Below, piece after piece: positions 9,876 through 19,410 of a stretch of DNA of 64,000 bases. The stretch comes from Caulobacter vibrioides. Its GTDB lineage: Bacteria; Pseudomonadota; Alphaproteobacteria; Caulobacterales; Caulobacteraceae. A program made the translations under genes and the position numbers. Position 1 is the first letter of the stretch; every line of letters starts with the position of its first letter. The DNA lies in assembly GCF_002858865.1 (NCBI RefSeq), contig NZ_PJRR01000004.1, positions 173,259 to 237,258 of the forward strand, written 5' to 3'. Under the pieces are notes generated by a model, which was not told where the DNA came from, did not search any database, and saw only the letters and a program-made list of their open reading frames with translations.

Positions 9876-10289
9876 ATGCTGCTTCGGACGATGATGATCG
9901 CCGCCGCCCTGCTGTGCTTAGCGCCCGTCGCAGCCCAGGCGCAGGCCGAGGACGGCGTCCGGTTCAGTCCCGACTATGATCGGTGTCGGGAAAAGCCGGA
10001 GAACGACAACACCCCCGGGATCCTTCGGTGCGGCGACGCCGAGCTCAAGTTTCAGGACGCCCGCCTGAACAAGGCCTACAGGGCGGACATGGCTGACCTG
10101 GCCGACGCGCCGGACGCCAAGGCCGCGCTGCTCAAGGCCCAGCGGGCCTGGATCGCCTTCCGCGACGCCGACTGCGCGACGGTCCAGGCGTTGAGCGGCG
10201 GCACCATCCGTCCGATCTATGTGCAGAGCTGCTATCTGAAGCACACGGCGCGCCGGGCCCAGGCGCTGGAAGAACTGCTCCAGCCCTGA
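9876..10289 (+). CDS. DUF1311 / LprI-like secreted protein (copy 1)
   Basis: Exported 137-residue protein with signal peptide MLLRTMMIAAALLCLAPVAAQA and a DUF1311 (LprI N-terminal) domain. The signature is KFQDARLNKAYRADMADL followed by KAQRAWIAFRDADCA, with paired cysteines (DRCREKP, ILRCG, DCA, SCYLKH) fitting a periplasmic disulfide-bonded fold. Some family members inhibit lysozyme; that role here is not shown by sequence. It starts 18 nt after accA and may be read from the same transcript. A second copy of the family lies at 13.1 kb, on the other side of the H-NOX/kinase pair. Confidence 0.85.
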   Translation: MLLRTMMIAAALLCLAPVAAQAQAEDGVRFSPDYDRCREKPENDNTPGILRCGDAELKFQDARLNKAYRADMADLADAPDAKAALLKAQRAWIAFRDADCATVQALSGGTIRPIYVQSCYLKHTARRAQALEELLQP

Positions 10290-10301
10290 TTCAGATCGTT
10301 G

Positions 10302-10350
10302 GAGCCCTTTTTATCCGATCTGATTGGTTCAATCAGATCGGAAAGGGCTC
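10302..10350. repeat. Palindromic intergenic element that encodes the kinase 3' end
   Basis: GAGCCCTTT...TCCGATCTGATT, a short loop, then AATCAGATCGGA...AAGGGCTC form a long near-perfect hairpin between two convergent genes. The right arm overlaps the last codons of the minus-strand hybrid kinase, which therefore ends GLEPFPI-stop inside the repeat. Related elements with the same AGAGCC/GGCTCT tips occur at 48811-49026. Confidence 0.75.
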
Positions 10351-12207
10351 TAGGCCTTCGCCAGCGACGCGGTTCTGAACTTCAGCGAGCACCGCGTACA
10401 ACTCGGCCACCGCGAGCGGCTTGGCCAGGACCCCGTCCGCGCCTGCGGCTCGATAGCGGCGGACGTCGTCCTCGAAAACATTGGCCGTCAGCATGACGAT
10501 CGGCGTGCGGTCCTTGCCGATACCCAGGGCGCGGATCGCCTCGACGGCGGACGGACCATCCATTCGCGGCATGTTGGCGTCCATCAGGATGAGGTCGAAC
10601 GGCGTCGATCGCGCCGCCTCCACTGCAGCGGCGCCGTCTTCGACAACGGTTGGCGTAATGCCGACCTGCTCCAGCAGCAAACGCAGGACGCGCTGGTTGG
10701 CGGGATTGTCCTCGGCCGCCAGAATCCGCAGCGGCAGGTCGGTCAGCGCATCGACCGGCGCAGGCTCGGCCTGGGCGTCGACGGCCTCGGCCACGAAGCT
10801 GAACCAGAACTGCGAACCCCGCTCGGGCGCCGGCTGATAGCCAATGTCGCCGCCCATGGCGCGCAGGTTCGCCGCGCAGATCGCCAGGCCAAGCCCCGCG
10901 CCGCCAGCTTCGCGTCCCAGCGCGGCTTGCTGGAAGGGGTCGAAGATCCGATCGATGTCCTCCGCCGGCACGCCCGCGCCGCTGTCCTCGACCACAATGC
11001 GGAAGGTCGGTGCAGCGCTCGGCGTCGTTTCAACGCGGACCAGGATCTTGCCGCCGGCGGGTGTGAACTTGATGGCGTTGGAGACGAGGTTGGTCAGGGT
11101 TTGCTCGATCTTGCCGCTGTCCGCCGAAATCCAGCAGGGGTCAGGGCAGGCCGAGAGGTCAAGCTGAAGATCAAGCTGCGCGGCGCCGGCCGCAGCGCGC
11201 CAGACACCGGTTACCTCGCGCGCCAGATCGGCGAGGTTGAAGGGGGTGGGGACCAGCGGCGTGGCGCCGCTTTCGATGCGGGCGAAATCCAGAACCGAGC
11301 TCAACAGGCGCAGGAGCATGCCGCCGGCCTGGCGCACACCGTCGACATGCTCGCGCTGTGTCGCGTCCAGAGGGCTTCGGGCAAGGACCTCCGCCAGCCC
11401 GAGCACCGCGTTCAGCGGCGTGCGAACCTCATGGCTGGCGACCGCCAGGAGATGGGTCTTGGCCCGGCTGGCCGCCTCGGCGGCTGCGAGGCTTTCCTCA
11501 AGCCGCGCGCGGGCCTCCTGCGCGGCCCGCTCGGCCCTGCGCCGCTCGAAGGCCCGCCCCAGCACCGCGCCGACCTGGTCGAGAAAGGCGAGCGTCTCCG
11601 CGTCGGGGCCTCGTCCATGGTCGTGAAAGAACTCGACGACCGCAGCGATCTCGTCGCCGACCAGAATGGGAAAGCCGACGCCCTGATTGAGGCCTAGGGC
11701 GCTTGCGGCGCGCCGGCGCTCGGCCGGGCAACTGGCGAGGCTCTCGATGGAGCAGGCGCCGCGCAGCCGCATCACTTGGCCGAGCACGCCGCCGCCGATC
11801 TGGGCGCGGCGCGGCGTGGTCGCCCGCCGAAGCGCTACGATGTCCATATCGGGCGGGGCCAGCCACAACGCCGTGGGTTGCAGCCAGTCCATCGCCGCGG
11901 CGTCGGTCTCGACCAGTTGGACGTGTCCGACGGGCCAGCCCGTCTGGCTTCCGATCGCCCTGAGCGCGGCGCGCAGGACGGTGTCGAGATCGTCGCTGCG
12001 ATTGGCCTCAAGCGCCAGGTCCGCCAAGAGCCGCATCCGCTCGCCTTGCCGGTAGAGGCGATGGGTCGCCGCCTCGGCGATCGCTTCAGCCTCGCGACGC
12101 GCCAGCAGTTCGCGGCTCAGCCGGCGTTCGAGACGGGCGATGCGCGCTTCGCGGTCCGAGGCGGCTTCGACCTGCGCGGGCGAAAACGGGATGACGGCGC
12201 TAGTCAT
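10333..12207 (-). CDS. Hybrid histidine kinase with GAF domain (H-NOX partner)
   Basis: Cytoplasmic hybrid sensor kinase, 624 residues, no membrane segment. Order: coiled coil (about 15-60), GAF-like sensor (about 65-215), a second coiled coil, HisKA with phospho-acceptor His259 in VASHEVRTPLN, HATPase (NLVSNAIKFT, EDSGAGV, AGLGLAICA) and a receiver with Asp543 in LMDANMPRMDG. It overlaps the H-NOX gene by 8 nt and so is very likely translationally coupled. By the established H-NOX/kinase pairing its activity is probably set by NO bound to that protein. The last residues are encoded by a palindromic repeat, so the natural C-terminus may have been replaced. No separate phosphotransferase or output gene is adjacent. 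Confidence 0.9.
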   Translation of the reverse strand: MTSAVIPFSPAQVEAASDREARIARLERRLSRELLARREAEAIAEAATHRLYRQGERMRLLADLALEANRSDDLDTVLRAALRAIGSQTGWPVGHVQLVETDAAAMDWLQPTALWLAPPDMDIVALRRATTPRRAQIGGGVLGQVMRLRGACSIESLASCPAERRRAASALGLNQGVGFPILVGDEIAAVVEFFHDHGRGPDAETLAFLDQVGAVLGRAFERRRAERAAQEARARLEESLAAAEAASRAKTHLLAVASHEVRTPLNAVLGLAEVLARSPLDATQREHVDGVRQAGGMLLRLLSSVLDFARIESGATPLVPTPFNLADLAREVTGVWRAAAGAAQLDLQLDLSACPDPCWISADSGKIEQTLTNLVSNAIKFTPAGGKILVRVETTPSAAPTFRIVVEDSGAGVPAEDIDRIFDPFQQAALGREAGGAGLGLAICAANLRAMGGDIGYQPAPERGSQFWFSFVAEAVDAQAEPAPVDALTDLPLRILAAEDNPANQRVLRLLLEQVGITPTVVEDGAAAVEAARSTPFDLILMDANMPRMDGPSAVEAIRALGIGKDRTPIVMLTANVFEDDVRRYRAAGADGVLAKPLAVAELYAVLAEVQNRVAGEGLEPFPI

Positions 12208-12760
12208 TCGCCGCCGCCTCTAGCGACGGCCAACCGATGTGAAAGACACAGGCGCTGTCGCCCTTTTCCACGCAGGCGGCGTGTTCAAAGGTGATGACCT
12301 CGTGAAACTGTCGCGCGGCGCCCTCGGTGAAGCCCTGCGCCAGGGCGCACATGCGCCGCTGTGACGTGTAGGCCATGGCGACGCCGCCGGCGTCGATCGC
12401 TCGCAGCTTCAGATGGGGACACGCCGCGCCCGCGTAGAGCTTGTGCACCTCGGCATGGATGATGTCGTTGACGCCCGCCAGGAAGCTGCGCGAGCTCACA
12501 TGACCTTCGAAGAACACGGGATAGGCGCGCGCCAGGTGCGGCATCGCTTCCTGCCCGAACCAGCGCAGGAGCTCGCCGCGCGACAGCGACAGTCGGGCGC
12601 TGGCCGTCTCGACCAGGGTTTCCCACTCCTCGTCGTCGTAGCTGCCCAGCGAGGTGTAGGCGCCGGACACGCCGGCTTCGTCGAGGATGTCGTCCCAGGC
12701 GTCCGCTCCATGAGTGGCCGAGACAACCTCCTGCAACAGGTTGAAGATCACACCCTTCAT
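12200..12760 (-). CDS. H-NOX heme nitric-oxide sensor
   Basis: Stand-alone heme-NO/oxygen-binding protein, 186 residues, the normal family length. The N-terminus MKGVIFNLLQEVV is typical. The proximal heme ligand is His102 in DIIHAEVHKL, and the propionate-binding Y-x-S-x-R motif is Tyr131-Ser133-Arg135. Position 140 is Leu, where oxygen-binding members carry Tyr, so NO rather than O2 is the expected ligand. Cys138, His160, Cys163 and Cys171 match the spacing of the zinc site known from some H-NOX proteins. The ATG of the kinase overlaps its last codons. Promoter region upstream is AT-rich and shared divergently with a DUF1311 gene. Confidence 0.93.
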   Translation of the reverse strand: MKGVIFNLLQEVVSATHGADAWDDILDEAGVSGAYTSLGSYDDEEWETLVETASARLSLSRGELLRWFGQEAMPHLARAYPVFFEGHVSSRSFLAGVNDIIHAEVHKLYAGAACPHLKLRAIDAGGVAMAYTSQRRMCALAQGFTEGAARQFHEVITFEHAACVEKGDSACVFHIGWPSLEAAAND

Positions 12761-13090
12761 GGCGCCGCCCGTCCCGTTCGCGACCGTCCAAGAGCCTTGG
12801 CCGTCCGCGCTCCCTGATTTTCTTATTGGCGACGCCCGCCCGACGAGGCGTGCACGACGCTCGTCGAACAGCGTCTTTCTTAACTTAAGTGTTTTCGGTA
12901 CGCGATCGTTTGCACGGATCTGGAGGCGCGGCCTTCGGTCGCAAGACCCAGGGTTCCATCGTCGCGACCATGAAAGCGCGCATTGAGTCGCAAGCGCTCA
13001 ACTCGGCGTCAGGAGGCTTCAAGAGTTGGGCCGTCAGGATTTTCCGCGGGTGGCGAAGCGCGTTACAGTGCCCGCCAAGGAGCCTTCACG
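12761..13090. other. Divergent promoter region, no gene
   Basis: 330 nt between the H-NOX start and the second DUF1311 gene. It contains an imperfect dyad with CGACGAG / CTCGTCG arms (12841-12866) and the palindrome CTTAACTTAAG (12879-12889), both possible regulatory sites for the H-NOX operon. I see no coding frame with a ribosome-binding site. Confidence 0.5.
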
Positions 13091-13537
13091 ATGAACCCAC
13101 GTCTCGTCAGCGCCTGGATGGCGGCCGCTTTGCTGGGTTTGGTCGCGTCCGACGCGTCGGCGCAGGCGGCCAAACCAGCGGCGTCGCCCAAAGCCGGCGC
13201 CGCGACCCGGTCGATGACGGCCCTCGATCGGTGCCTGGCCACGCCAGAGGGGCAGTCGACCTATGGCATGATCGCTTGTATCGGCGCGGAGATCGGTGTG
13301 CAGGACGCTCGCCTCAATCGCGCCTATCAGGCGGCGCTGATGCGGCTGGACCGCCCGCGCCAGAAGGCCGCCCTGCAGAAGGGCCAGCGCGCCTGGATCG
13401 CCTTCCGCGACGCTGATTGCGCCGCCTATGTCGATGAGGACTGGGGCTCGCTGGCCAGGGTCGAGGCCAACCAGTGCGTGCTGGATCGCACCCGCCAGAG
13501 GGCCGAGGAACTGGAACGCTTCCGCACCGCCTATTAG
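13091..13537 (+). CDS. DUF1311 / LprI-like secreted protein (copy 2)
   Basis: Exported 148-residue protein with signal peptide MNPRLVSAWMAAALLGLVAS ending ASA-QA, then an Ala/Pro linker and a DUF1311 domain. VQDARLNRAYQAALMRL and KGQRAWIAFRDADCA closely parallel the copy at 9.9 kb. Conserved cysteines: RCLATP, IACIG, DCAAY, NQCVL. Start set at 13091, where AAGGAG stands 9 nt upstream; a longer in-frame extension is Arg/Ser-rich and lacks a site. The two paralogues bracket the H-NOX/kinase operon, possibly as an ancient duplication. Confidence 0.85.
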   Translation: MNPRLVSAWMAAALLGLVASDASAQAAKPAASPKAGAATRSMTALDRCLATPEGQSTYGMIACIGAEIGVQDARLNRAYQAALMRLDRPRQKAALQKGQRAWIAFRDADCAAYVDEDWGSLARVEANQCVLDRTRQRAEELERFRTAY

Positions 13538-13549
13538 GCGCTTGCCTGA

Positions 13550-14578
<1,029 letters not shown>

Positions 14579-14721
14579 GGCTGATGCGGGCGGGCCGGGC
14601 TGTCAGCCGCCGCCCTTGGCGGTGCGCCGCGCCATCTCACCCCAACCACGAAAACGCTGGAGCCTTCCCGCCCGCCCGATAAATGTCCTACAAATCCGGC
14701 GACGTTGCGGGAGGGGCAGGG

Positions 14722-15960
14722 GTGAGCATCGCTTCGAGACATCCGGGCGCGGTCGCCGAGCCGCAAGGCCCGGCGGCCCAGGAGGCGTCCGCAAACGCGC
14801 GCCTGGGCTGGGTTGACCAGCTGCGGGGCCTGGTCATGGTCATCATGGCGCTGGACCATGTGCGGGACTTCGTCCATCGCGGCGCCATGTCGGCGCTGCC
14901 GACCGACCTGGCGACGACCACGCCGCTGCTGTTCGCCACCCGCTGGATCACCCATGTCTGCGCGCCGGCCTTCGCCCTGACGGCGGGCGTCGGGGCCTTC
15001 CTGTGGTGGAGCCGGGGGCGCAGCCGGGCCCAGCTCTCCGGGTTCCTAGTCTCACGCGGCCTGTGGCTGATGCTCCTCGAGCTCGTCGTCATGCGCCTGG
15101 CCTATTACTTCTCCGTGTCGCTGCAGAGCCCGGTTCTGCTGCTGGTGCTGTGGGCGCTGGGGCTGTCGATGATCGCGCTGGCCGCCCTGGTCTGGCTGCC
15201 GAGGGCTTGGCTGGCCCCGCTGGCGGTCGCGATCCTGCTGCTGCACCCGCTGCTGGACATCGCCCCGTTCGGCGCCGGCATGAGCTTTCTCCACGAGGTC
15301 GGGATCGTTCAGCTGTTCGGCGCGACGGTGGTGAGTCCGTATCCGCTGATCCCTTGGGCGGCGATCATGCTGCTGGGCTTTGCGATGGGGCCGGCGATCC
15401 AGGCGGGGCGGCTCAGCGCCCGGACGTTCGCGGGCCTGGGCCTCGCCGCTCTGGCCGGCTTCGTGGCGCTGCGCCTGGCCAACCTGTACGGCGATCCCGC
15501 GCCGTGGAGCCCGCAGGCCTCGCCGGTCTACAGCCTGATGGCCTTCGTCAATGTCACCAAGTATCCGGCCTCGCTGGATTTCACCCTGTTGACCCTGGGC
15601 CTGATTTTCCTGCTGGCGGCGCTCCTGGTCCGGACGCCCGGCCGGCCCTCCGCCGTCCGAGGCGCGCTGGAGGTCCTGGGGCGCGTACCGCTGTTCTACT
15701 ATCTGCTGCACTTCTTCCTGGCCCACCTGATCGCCACCGGACTGGCGCTGGCGACCTACGGGGCGCAGGCCTTGAGCTTTGTCTTCACGCCCTATCCCTC
15801 GCTGGGCGGGCCGAAGGAGGCTTTCCCCGCCGACTTCGGGCACGGCCTGCTGACCGTCTATGTCGTCTGGCTGATCGTGGTCGCCGTCTGCTATCCGGCC
15901 TGCCTGTGGTTCGCCAAGGTCAAGGCGCGTCGCCGGGCGTTGTGGTTGAGCTACCTGTAG
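14722..15960 (+). CDS. DUF1624 polytopic membrane protein (acetyltransferase-like)
   Basis: Inner-membrane protein of the heparan-alpha-glucosaminide N-acetyltransferase-like (DUF1624) family, about 412 residues with ten or so transmembrane segments. Family signature: VDQLRGLVMVIMALDHVRDF, then THVCAPAFALTAGVGAFLW, and YYLLHFFLAH near the end. Bacterial members probably acylate an envelope sugar, but no acceptor is known here. Start: GTG at 14722 has GGGAGGGG directly upstream and is preferred; an in-frame ATG at 14683 lacks a site. The neighbouring hybrid kinase 100 nt downstream is on the same strand. Confidence 0.82.
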   Translation: MSIASRHPGAVAEPQGPAAQEASANARLGWVDQLRGLVMVIMALDHVRDFVHRGAMSALPTDLATTTPLLFATRWITHVCAPAFALTAGVGAFLWWSRGRSRAQLSGFLVSRGLWLMLLELVVMRLAYYFSVSLQSPVLLLVLWALGLSMIALAALVWLPRAWLAPLAVAILLLHPLLDIAPFGAGMSFLHEVGIVQLFGATVVSPYPLIPWAAIMLLGFAMGPAIQAGRLSARTFAGLGLAALAGFVALRLANLYGDPAPWSPQASPVYSLMAFVNVTKYPASLDFTLLTLGLIFLLAALLVRTPGRPSAVRGALEVLGRVPLFYYLLHFFLAHLIATGLALATYGAQALSFVFTPYPSLGGPKEAFPADFGHGLLTVYVVWLIVVAVCYPACLWFAKVKARRRALWLSYL

Positions 15961-16062
15961 GCCGGGGCTGGGGCGGATCGTCGCAGAGCCCGAATTTGGC
16001 CAAGCTTCCAAGGCGACCTTAACCGCCGTCCCGTACACTTGGGGCATCGGTGAAGAGGACCC

Positions 16063-17787
16063 ATGGCCCGTCCGCTCCTGGATGACAGCATCGACCTGAT
16101 CGCCTCGACCGGACGCCAGGCGCGCCCGGCGCGACTGGGCATGGCTGTGCTGGTGGCGGGGTTCCTGGGGTTCAACGTCAGCGCCGCGATCGCGATCGTC
16201 TGGTTCGCCGCGGCGATGGTCGCCGAGGTCTATGGCCTTGGCGTCACCCGGCTGTCGCGACGCCTGAACCTGTCGCCCGTGCTGCGGCGCCTGGGCTATG
16301 TGACCGTCGTGATCGTCATGGTCGGGGTCTGGACGGCCCTGACCCTCGTGCTGTGGACCTCGGGCAACCCGGCCCTGCAGTGGGCCGCCATCTGCCTGGC
16401 GGCCGGCCAGCTGATCCACGCCCAGTCGGTGACCTTCCGCGCCCCCGTGCTGTTCGCGATCGACGTCGGCATGCCCTCGACCTCGCTGATCGTCATGCCG
16501 ATCCTCACCGGCGGCTTCGCCCCGGTCCAGATCGCCACCATGATGACCGCCGTGGCGCTGATGCTGCTCTATACGTTCACCAGCGCGACCGCGAACAACC
16601 GCCGCATCGCCGCGCTGGAGGCCGCCGAGGCCCAGGCCCTCAAGGCCAGCGAGGCCAAGTCCGCCTTCCTGGCCATGATCAGCCACGAGATCCGCACCCC
16701 GATGAACGGCGTGCTGGCCATGACCGACGCCCTGTCGCGCGCCGACCTCGGCCCCGACCAGGCCCGCCAGACCGCGCTGCTCAAGCGCTCGGGCGAGGAC
16801 CTGATGACCCTGCTCAACGACGTGCTCGACATCTCGCGCATCGAGGCCGGCAAGCTGGAGATCGAGCGCCAGCCCTTCGACCTGCCCGAGCTGCTCGGCG
16901 ACCTGCGCGCCCTGTGGACGCCGGCCGCGACCGACAAGGGCCTGGACCTGGTGCTGACCATCGCCCCCGGTCTGGACGCCTACCGGCTGGGCGATCCCAC
17001 CCGCCTGCGGCAGATCCTCGGCAACCTCATCTCCAACGCGGTCAAGTTCACCCGGTCGGGCGGCGTGGCCCTCAGCGCCCGCCCCGGCGAGGCCCCGGGC
17101 GCGGTGGTCTTCGACGTCGCCGACACCGGCATCGGCATGACGCCCGAGCAGCAGGGGCGGCTCTTCCAGTCCTTCTCCCAGGCCGACGCCTCGATCGCCC
17201 GCCGCTTCGGCGGCAGCGGTCTTGGCCTGTCGATCTGCAGCCAGCTGGCGACGCTGATGGACGGCGCGATCACGGTCGACAGCGATCTCGGCTCCGGTTC
17301 GACCTTCCGCCTGACCCTGCCGCTGCCCGTCACCGAGCGCCCCGCCGCGCCCGCCCCGGCGGAGCCCGCCGCCGACACCGCCGAGACCCCGGCGACCCCC
17401 GACAGCCTGGCTGGCTTGACGGTGCTGGTCGCCGACGACCATCCGGTCAACCAGGCCGTGGCCCGCGCCATCCTCGAGGCCGTCGGCGCCCGCGTCGCCG
17501 TCGCCGACAACGGCGAGGCCGCCCTGGCCAGCCTGAAGTCCGCCCCGGCCGACCTCGTGCTGATGGACCTGCACATGCCCGGCCTCGGCGGCCGCGAGAC
17601 CGTCCGCCGCATCCGCCGCGGCGAGGGCGGCGACCCGGCCGTGCCGATCATCGCCCTGACCGGCGAGGCCCTGGGCGAGGATCCCGCCGCCTGGCGCGCC
17701 GAAGGCTTCGACGCTGTGCAGCAGAAACCGGTGGTCGCCCGCGACCTCCTGGCCGCCGCCGCCCGGCTGACGGCGCGGACCGCCTGA
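16063..17787 (+). CDS. Membrane-anchored hybrid histidine kinase
   Basis: Hybrid sensor kinase, 574 residues. The N-terminal 175 residues hold about six hydrophobic segments and no recognised periplasmic sensor domain, so sensing is likely within the membrane. A short coiled coil precedes HisKA with His208 in LAMISHEIRTPMN. The HATPase shows NLISNAVKFT, ADTGIGM and GGSGLGLSI. A Pro/Ala linker leads to a receiver with Asp502 in LVLMDLHMPGLGG. GAAGAGG stands before the ATG. No PAS or GAF domain is seen and no response regulator is adjacent. The 3' end runs into a large repeat region. Confidence 0.9.
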   Translation: MARPLLDDSIDLIASTGRQARPARLGMAVLVAGFLGFNVSAAIAIVWFAAAMVAEVYGLGVTRLSRRLNLSPVLRRLGYVTVVIVMVGVWTALTLVLWTSGNPALQWAAICLAAGQLIHAQSVTFRAPVLFAIDVGMPSTSLIVMPILTGGFAPVQIATMMTAVALMLLYTFTSATANNRRIAALEAAEAQALKASEAKSAFLAMISHEIRTPMNGVLAMTDALSRADLGPDQARQTALLKRSGEDLMTLLNDVLDISRIEAGKLEIERQPFDLPELLGDLRALWTPAATDKGLDLVLTIAPGLDAYRLGDPTRLRQILGNLISNAVKFTRSGGVALSARPGEAPGAVVFDVADTGIGMTPEQQGRLFQSFSQADASIARRFGGSGLGLSICSQLATLMDGAITVDSDLGSGSTFRLTLPLPVTERPAAPAPAEPAADTAETPATPDSLAGLTVLVADDHPVNQAVARAILEAVGARVAVADNGEAALASLKSAPADLVLMDLHMPGLGGRETVRRIRRGEGGDPAVPIIALTGEALGEDPAAWRAEGFDAVQQKPVVARDLLAAAARLTARTA

Positions 17788-17803
17788 CGGCGCGAGCTTC
17801 TGC

Positions 17804-18060
17804 AAATCCTCCCCCCAGCGGGGGAGGTGTCCGCGCAGCGGACGGTGGGGGAAGTCCTGCTGAGCTTGCCCCTTCCCCCTCCGTCGTCACTTCGGGCCGA
17901 CACCTCCCCCGCTGGGGGGAGGATTGGGGGCGTCCTATCCTTCCGCCCCCCTCTGGGGGCGGACGACCGCGTAGCGGTCAGGTGGGGGCCTGCGGCGGTA
18001 GCGGGCCCTTTCCCCACTCGCCCCCTCCGCGCTGACGCGCTCCTCCCCTAGAGGGGGAAG
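17804..18060. repeat. Two abutting palindromic repeats (CCTCCCCC family)
   Basis: 17804-17935 is an inverted repeat with AATCCTCCCCCC at one end and GGGGGGAGGATT at the other, with CAGCGGACGGTGGGGGAAG / CTTCCCCCTCCG inner arms. 17940-18060 is a second element with CCGCCCCCCTCTGGGGGCGG and CCTCCCCTAGAGGGGGAAG. They follow the kinase stop and precede the murD remnant. Confidence 0.7.
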
Positions 18061-18228
18061 AAGGTTTCGCGCACGCACGCCGCCGCCGGCGGTGACGAGG
18101 CCATCGTCCTGCTCTCGCCCGCCTGCGCGTCGTTCGACCCGTTCAGTGACGTCGAAGCGCGCGGTGAAGCGTTCCACACGGCGGTGAACGGCTTGAGCGC
18201 GAGCGGCGGCAAGGCAGCGGTGGCCTAG
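18052..18228 (+). pseudogene. murD 3'-terminal fragment
   Basis: In frame from just after a TAG at 18049, the sequence encodes EAIVLLSPACASFDPFSDV and then EARGEAFHTAVNGL, ending KAAVA-stop. VLLSPACASFDxF with the following EARGEAF is the signature C-terminus of MurD (UDP-N-acetylmuramoylalanine-D-glutamate ligase), which is normally about 450-470 residues. Only about 50 codons remain, there is no start codon or ribosome-binding site, and the upstream side is repeat DNA. The intact murD should lie elsewhere with the dcw cluster, so this is a stranded partial duplication and not the functional gene. Confidence 0.7.
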
Positions 18229-18547
18229 GGGCTTTCTGTTAGGGCGCTTTTGGTCAAGGGATCAGGTTCGCTTGGCCCGGCTCGCGCCGCAGGCGACGTA
18301 GCCGCCGGGCCGTCCCGCCGGAAGCGAATTCACATTCGTTTACACGTTAACTGACTTAGTCCGTTATATGACTTGGTCTTGTGCGAGCGCGCAGGAGAAG
18401 GCGAGCCTGCTCAGAGGTATGTTGAAGTCGGTGTCCGCGCCTCTACTCGAAATAGTCTTGGCGTCGGATCAAATTTAATCAGACTAAGCTGCTGGCCTAC
18501 AAGGTTAGATGCCTTGTGTTCAAGTGCTTGAATTTCCTGGGGGGAAC
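18229..18547. other. AT-richer leader of the putative island, no gene
   Basis: After the murD fragment, base composition falls well below that of the surroundings (for example AAATTTAATCAGACTAAG near 18472). There is a TTAACTGACTTAG segment near 18346 but no coding frame with a start signal. It probably contains the promoter of the exported protein that starts at 18548. Confidence 0.45.
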
Positions 18548-19276
18548 ATGGCGTCAACTAAAACTAAGCTGGCAGCGGTGGTCGCGGCGATATTGGCTGT
18601 CAGTGCTGCGGGGGCGGCCATGGCGGAGCCGGCCGCTGCTTCCTGGCTCGACAACACCGAAAAGCTCCGCGTCGAGAAGACCGGCGGCGGCAAGCTTGGG
18701 AAAGCCAACTACGCCTTGGGCGAGTTTACGGGCGTCGGAGGGCTGACCGTTGTGCGGACCTCGGGGTTTAGTGTCCTCGAAGGCGCCTACAGCAGCGTCA
18801 AAAAGAAATACGATAACAGGTTCACCGTCTTGCTGCCCGGGCAGACCGAGCACGTCGATGTGACCTGCACGGGCGGGCAGGCGCGGGCCGGTCTGACGTG
18901 GGTTGCGTTCAAGCGATCAAAACTCGCCTATCACTGCGACTATGTCGGCGGCGGCGTGCCGGCGGGAACAGCTTTCGACCTGGCTCTGTCCGAACCCGGC
19001 TTCATGAAATCCCTGGAGCAGCCGCAGCGCGCCGGTGAGTTCATCCTTGGTGATATCGTCCTGAAGGCCGAAACGCGTCAGGTCGACACCAAGTTGATCT
19101 CGAGCCCGACCGTCCTTGGCTACGTGTTCAGCCGAGGGGGCGTGGACGTGTGCGCTATCAGTTTTGCCGGCTGGAAAAAGACGATTTACCTGCCAAAGGC
19201 GGGCGACCCCAACCGGACGGCCTGCGCCCTGCTGGCCCTCTCGCTCAATTTCTTCAACGACCTTGGCAACCTCTAG
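18548..19276 (+). CDS. Exported hypothetical protein in AT-richer island
   Basis: 242-residue protein with a clear signal peptide (MASTKTKLAAVVAAILAVSA, ending AMA-EP). The mature part has four or more cysteines (DVTCTGG, AYHCDY, VDVCAISF, TACALL) that suit periplasmic disulfides. I do not recognise a family. Start at 18548 is preceded by GGGGGGAA. Codon and base usage are less GC-rich than the neighbours, as in the following SUMF1-fold gene, 134 nt downstream on the same strand. Both follow a murD fragment, which fits an acquired or rearranged segment. Confidence 0.65.
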   Translation: MASTKTKLAAVVAAILAVSAAGAAMAEPAAASWLDNTEKLRVEKTGGGKLGKANYALGEFTGVGGLTVVRTSGFSVLEGAYSSVKKKYDNRFTVLLPGQTEHVDVTCTGGQARAGLTWVAFKRSKLAYHCDYVGGGVPAGTAFDLALSEPGFMKSLEQPQRAGEFILGDIVLKAETRQVDTKLISSPTVLGYVFSRGGVDVCAISFAGWKKTIYLPKAGDPNRTACALLALSLNFFNDLGNL

Positions 19277-19410
19277 GCGGCGTGAAGTCTTATCGCCCAA
19301 CAGTGTGACCTTACGAATGTAAGGGTGCGCCTACCATTTATCTGGACGTCAAACCTCAGATTGATGTGGATCTTAGGATTCCTCGCGATGAGGTTTTCGG
19401 GTGAGTATAC

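Noticed and set aside
15052..17805. A 917-codon minus-strand frame over DUF1624 and the second hybrid kinase
   Set aside because: Composition is Gln/Gly/Arg repeats without motif; the plus strand carries clear kinase and membrane domains.
17804..18060. Insertion sequence remnant
   Set aside because: No transposase codons, no target duplication seen; the arms match the short intergenic repeat family found elsewhere in the window.
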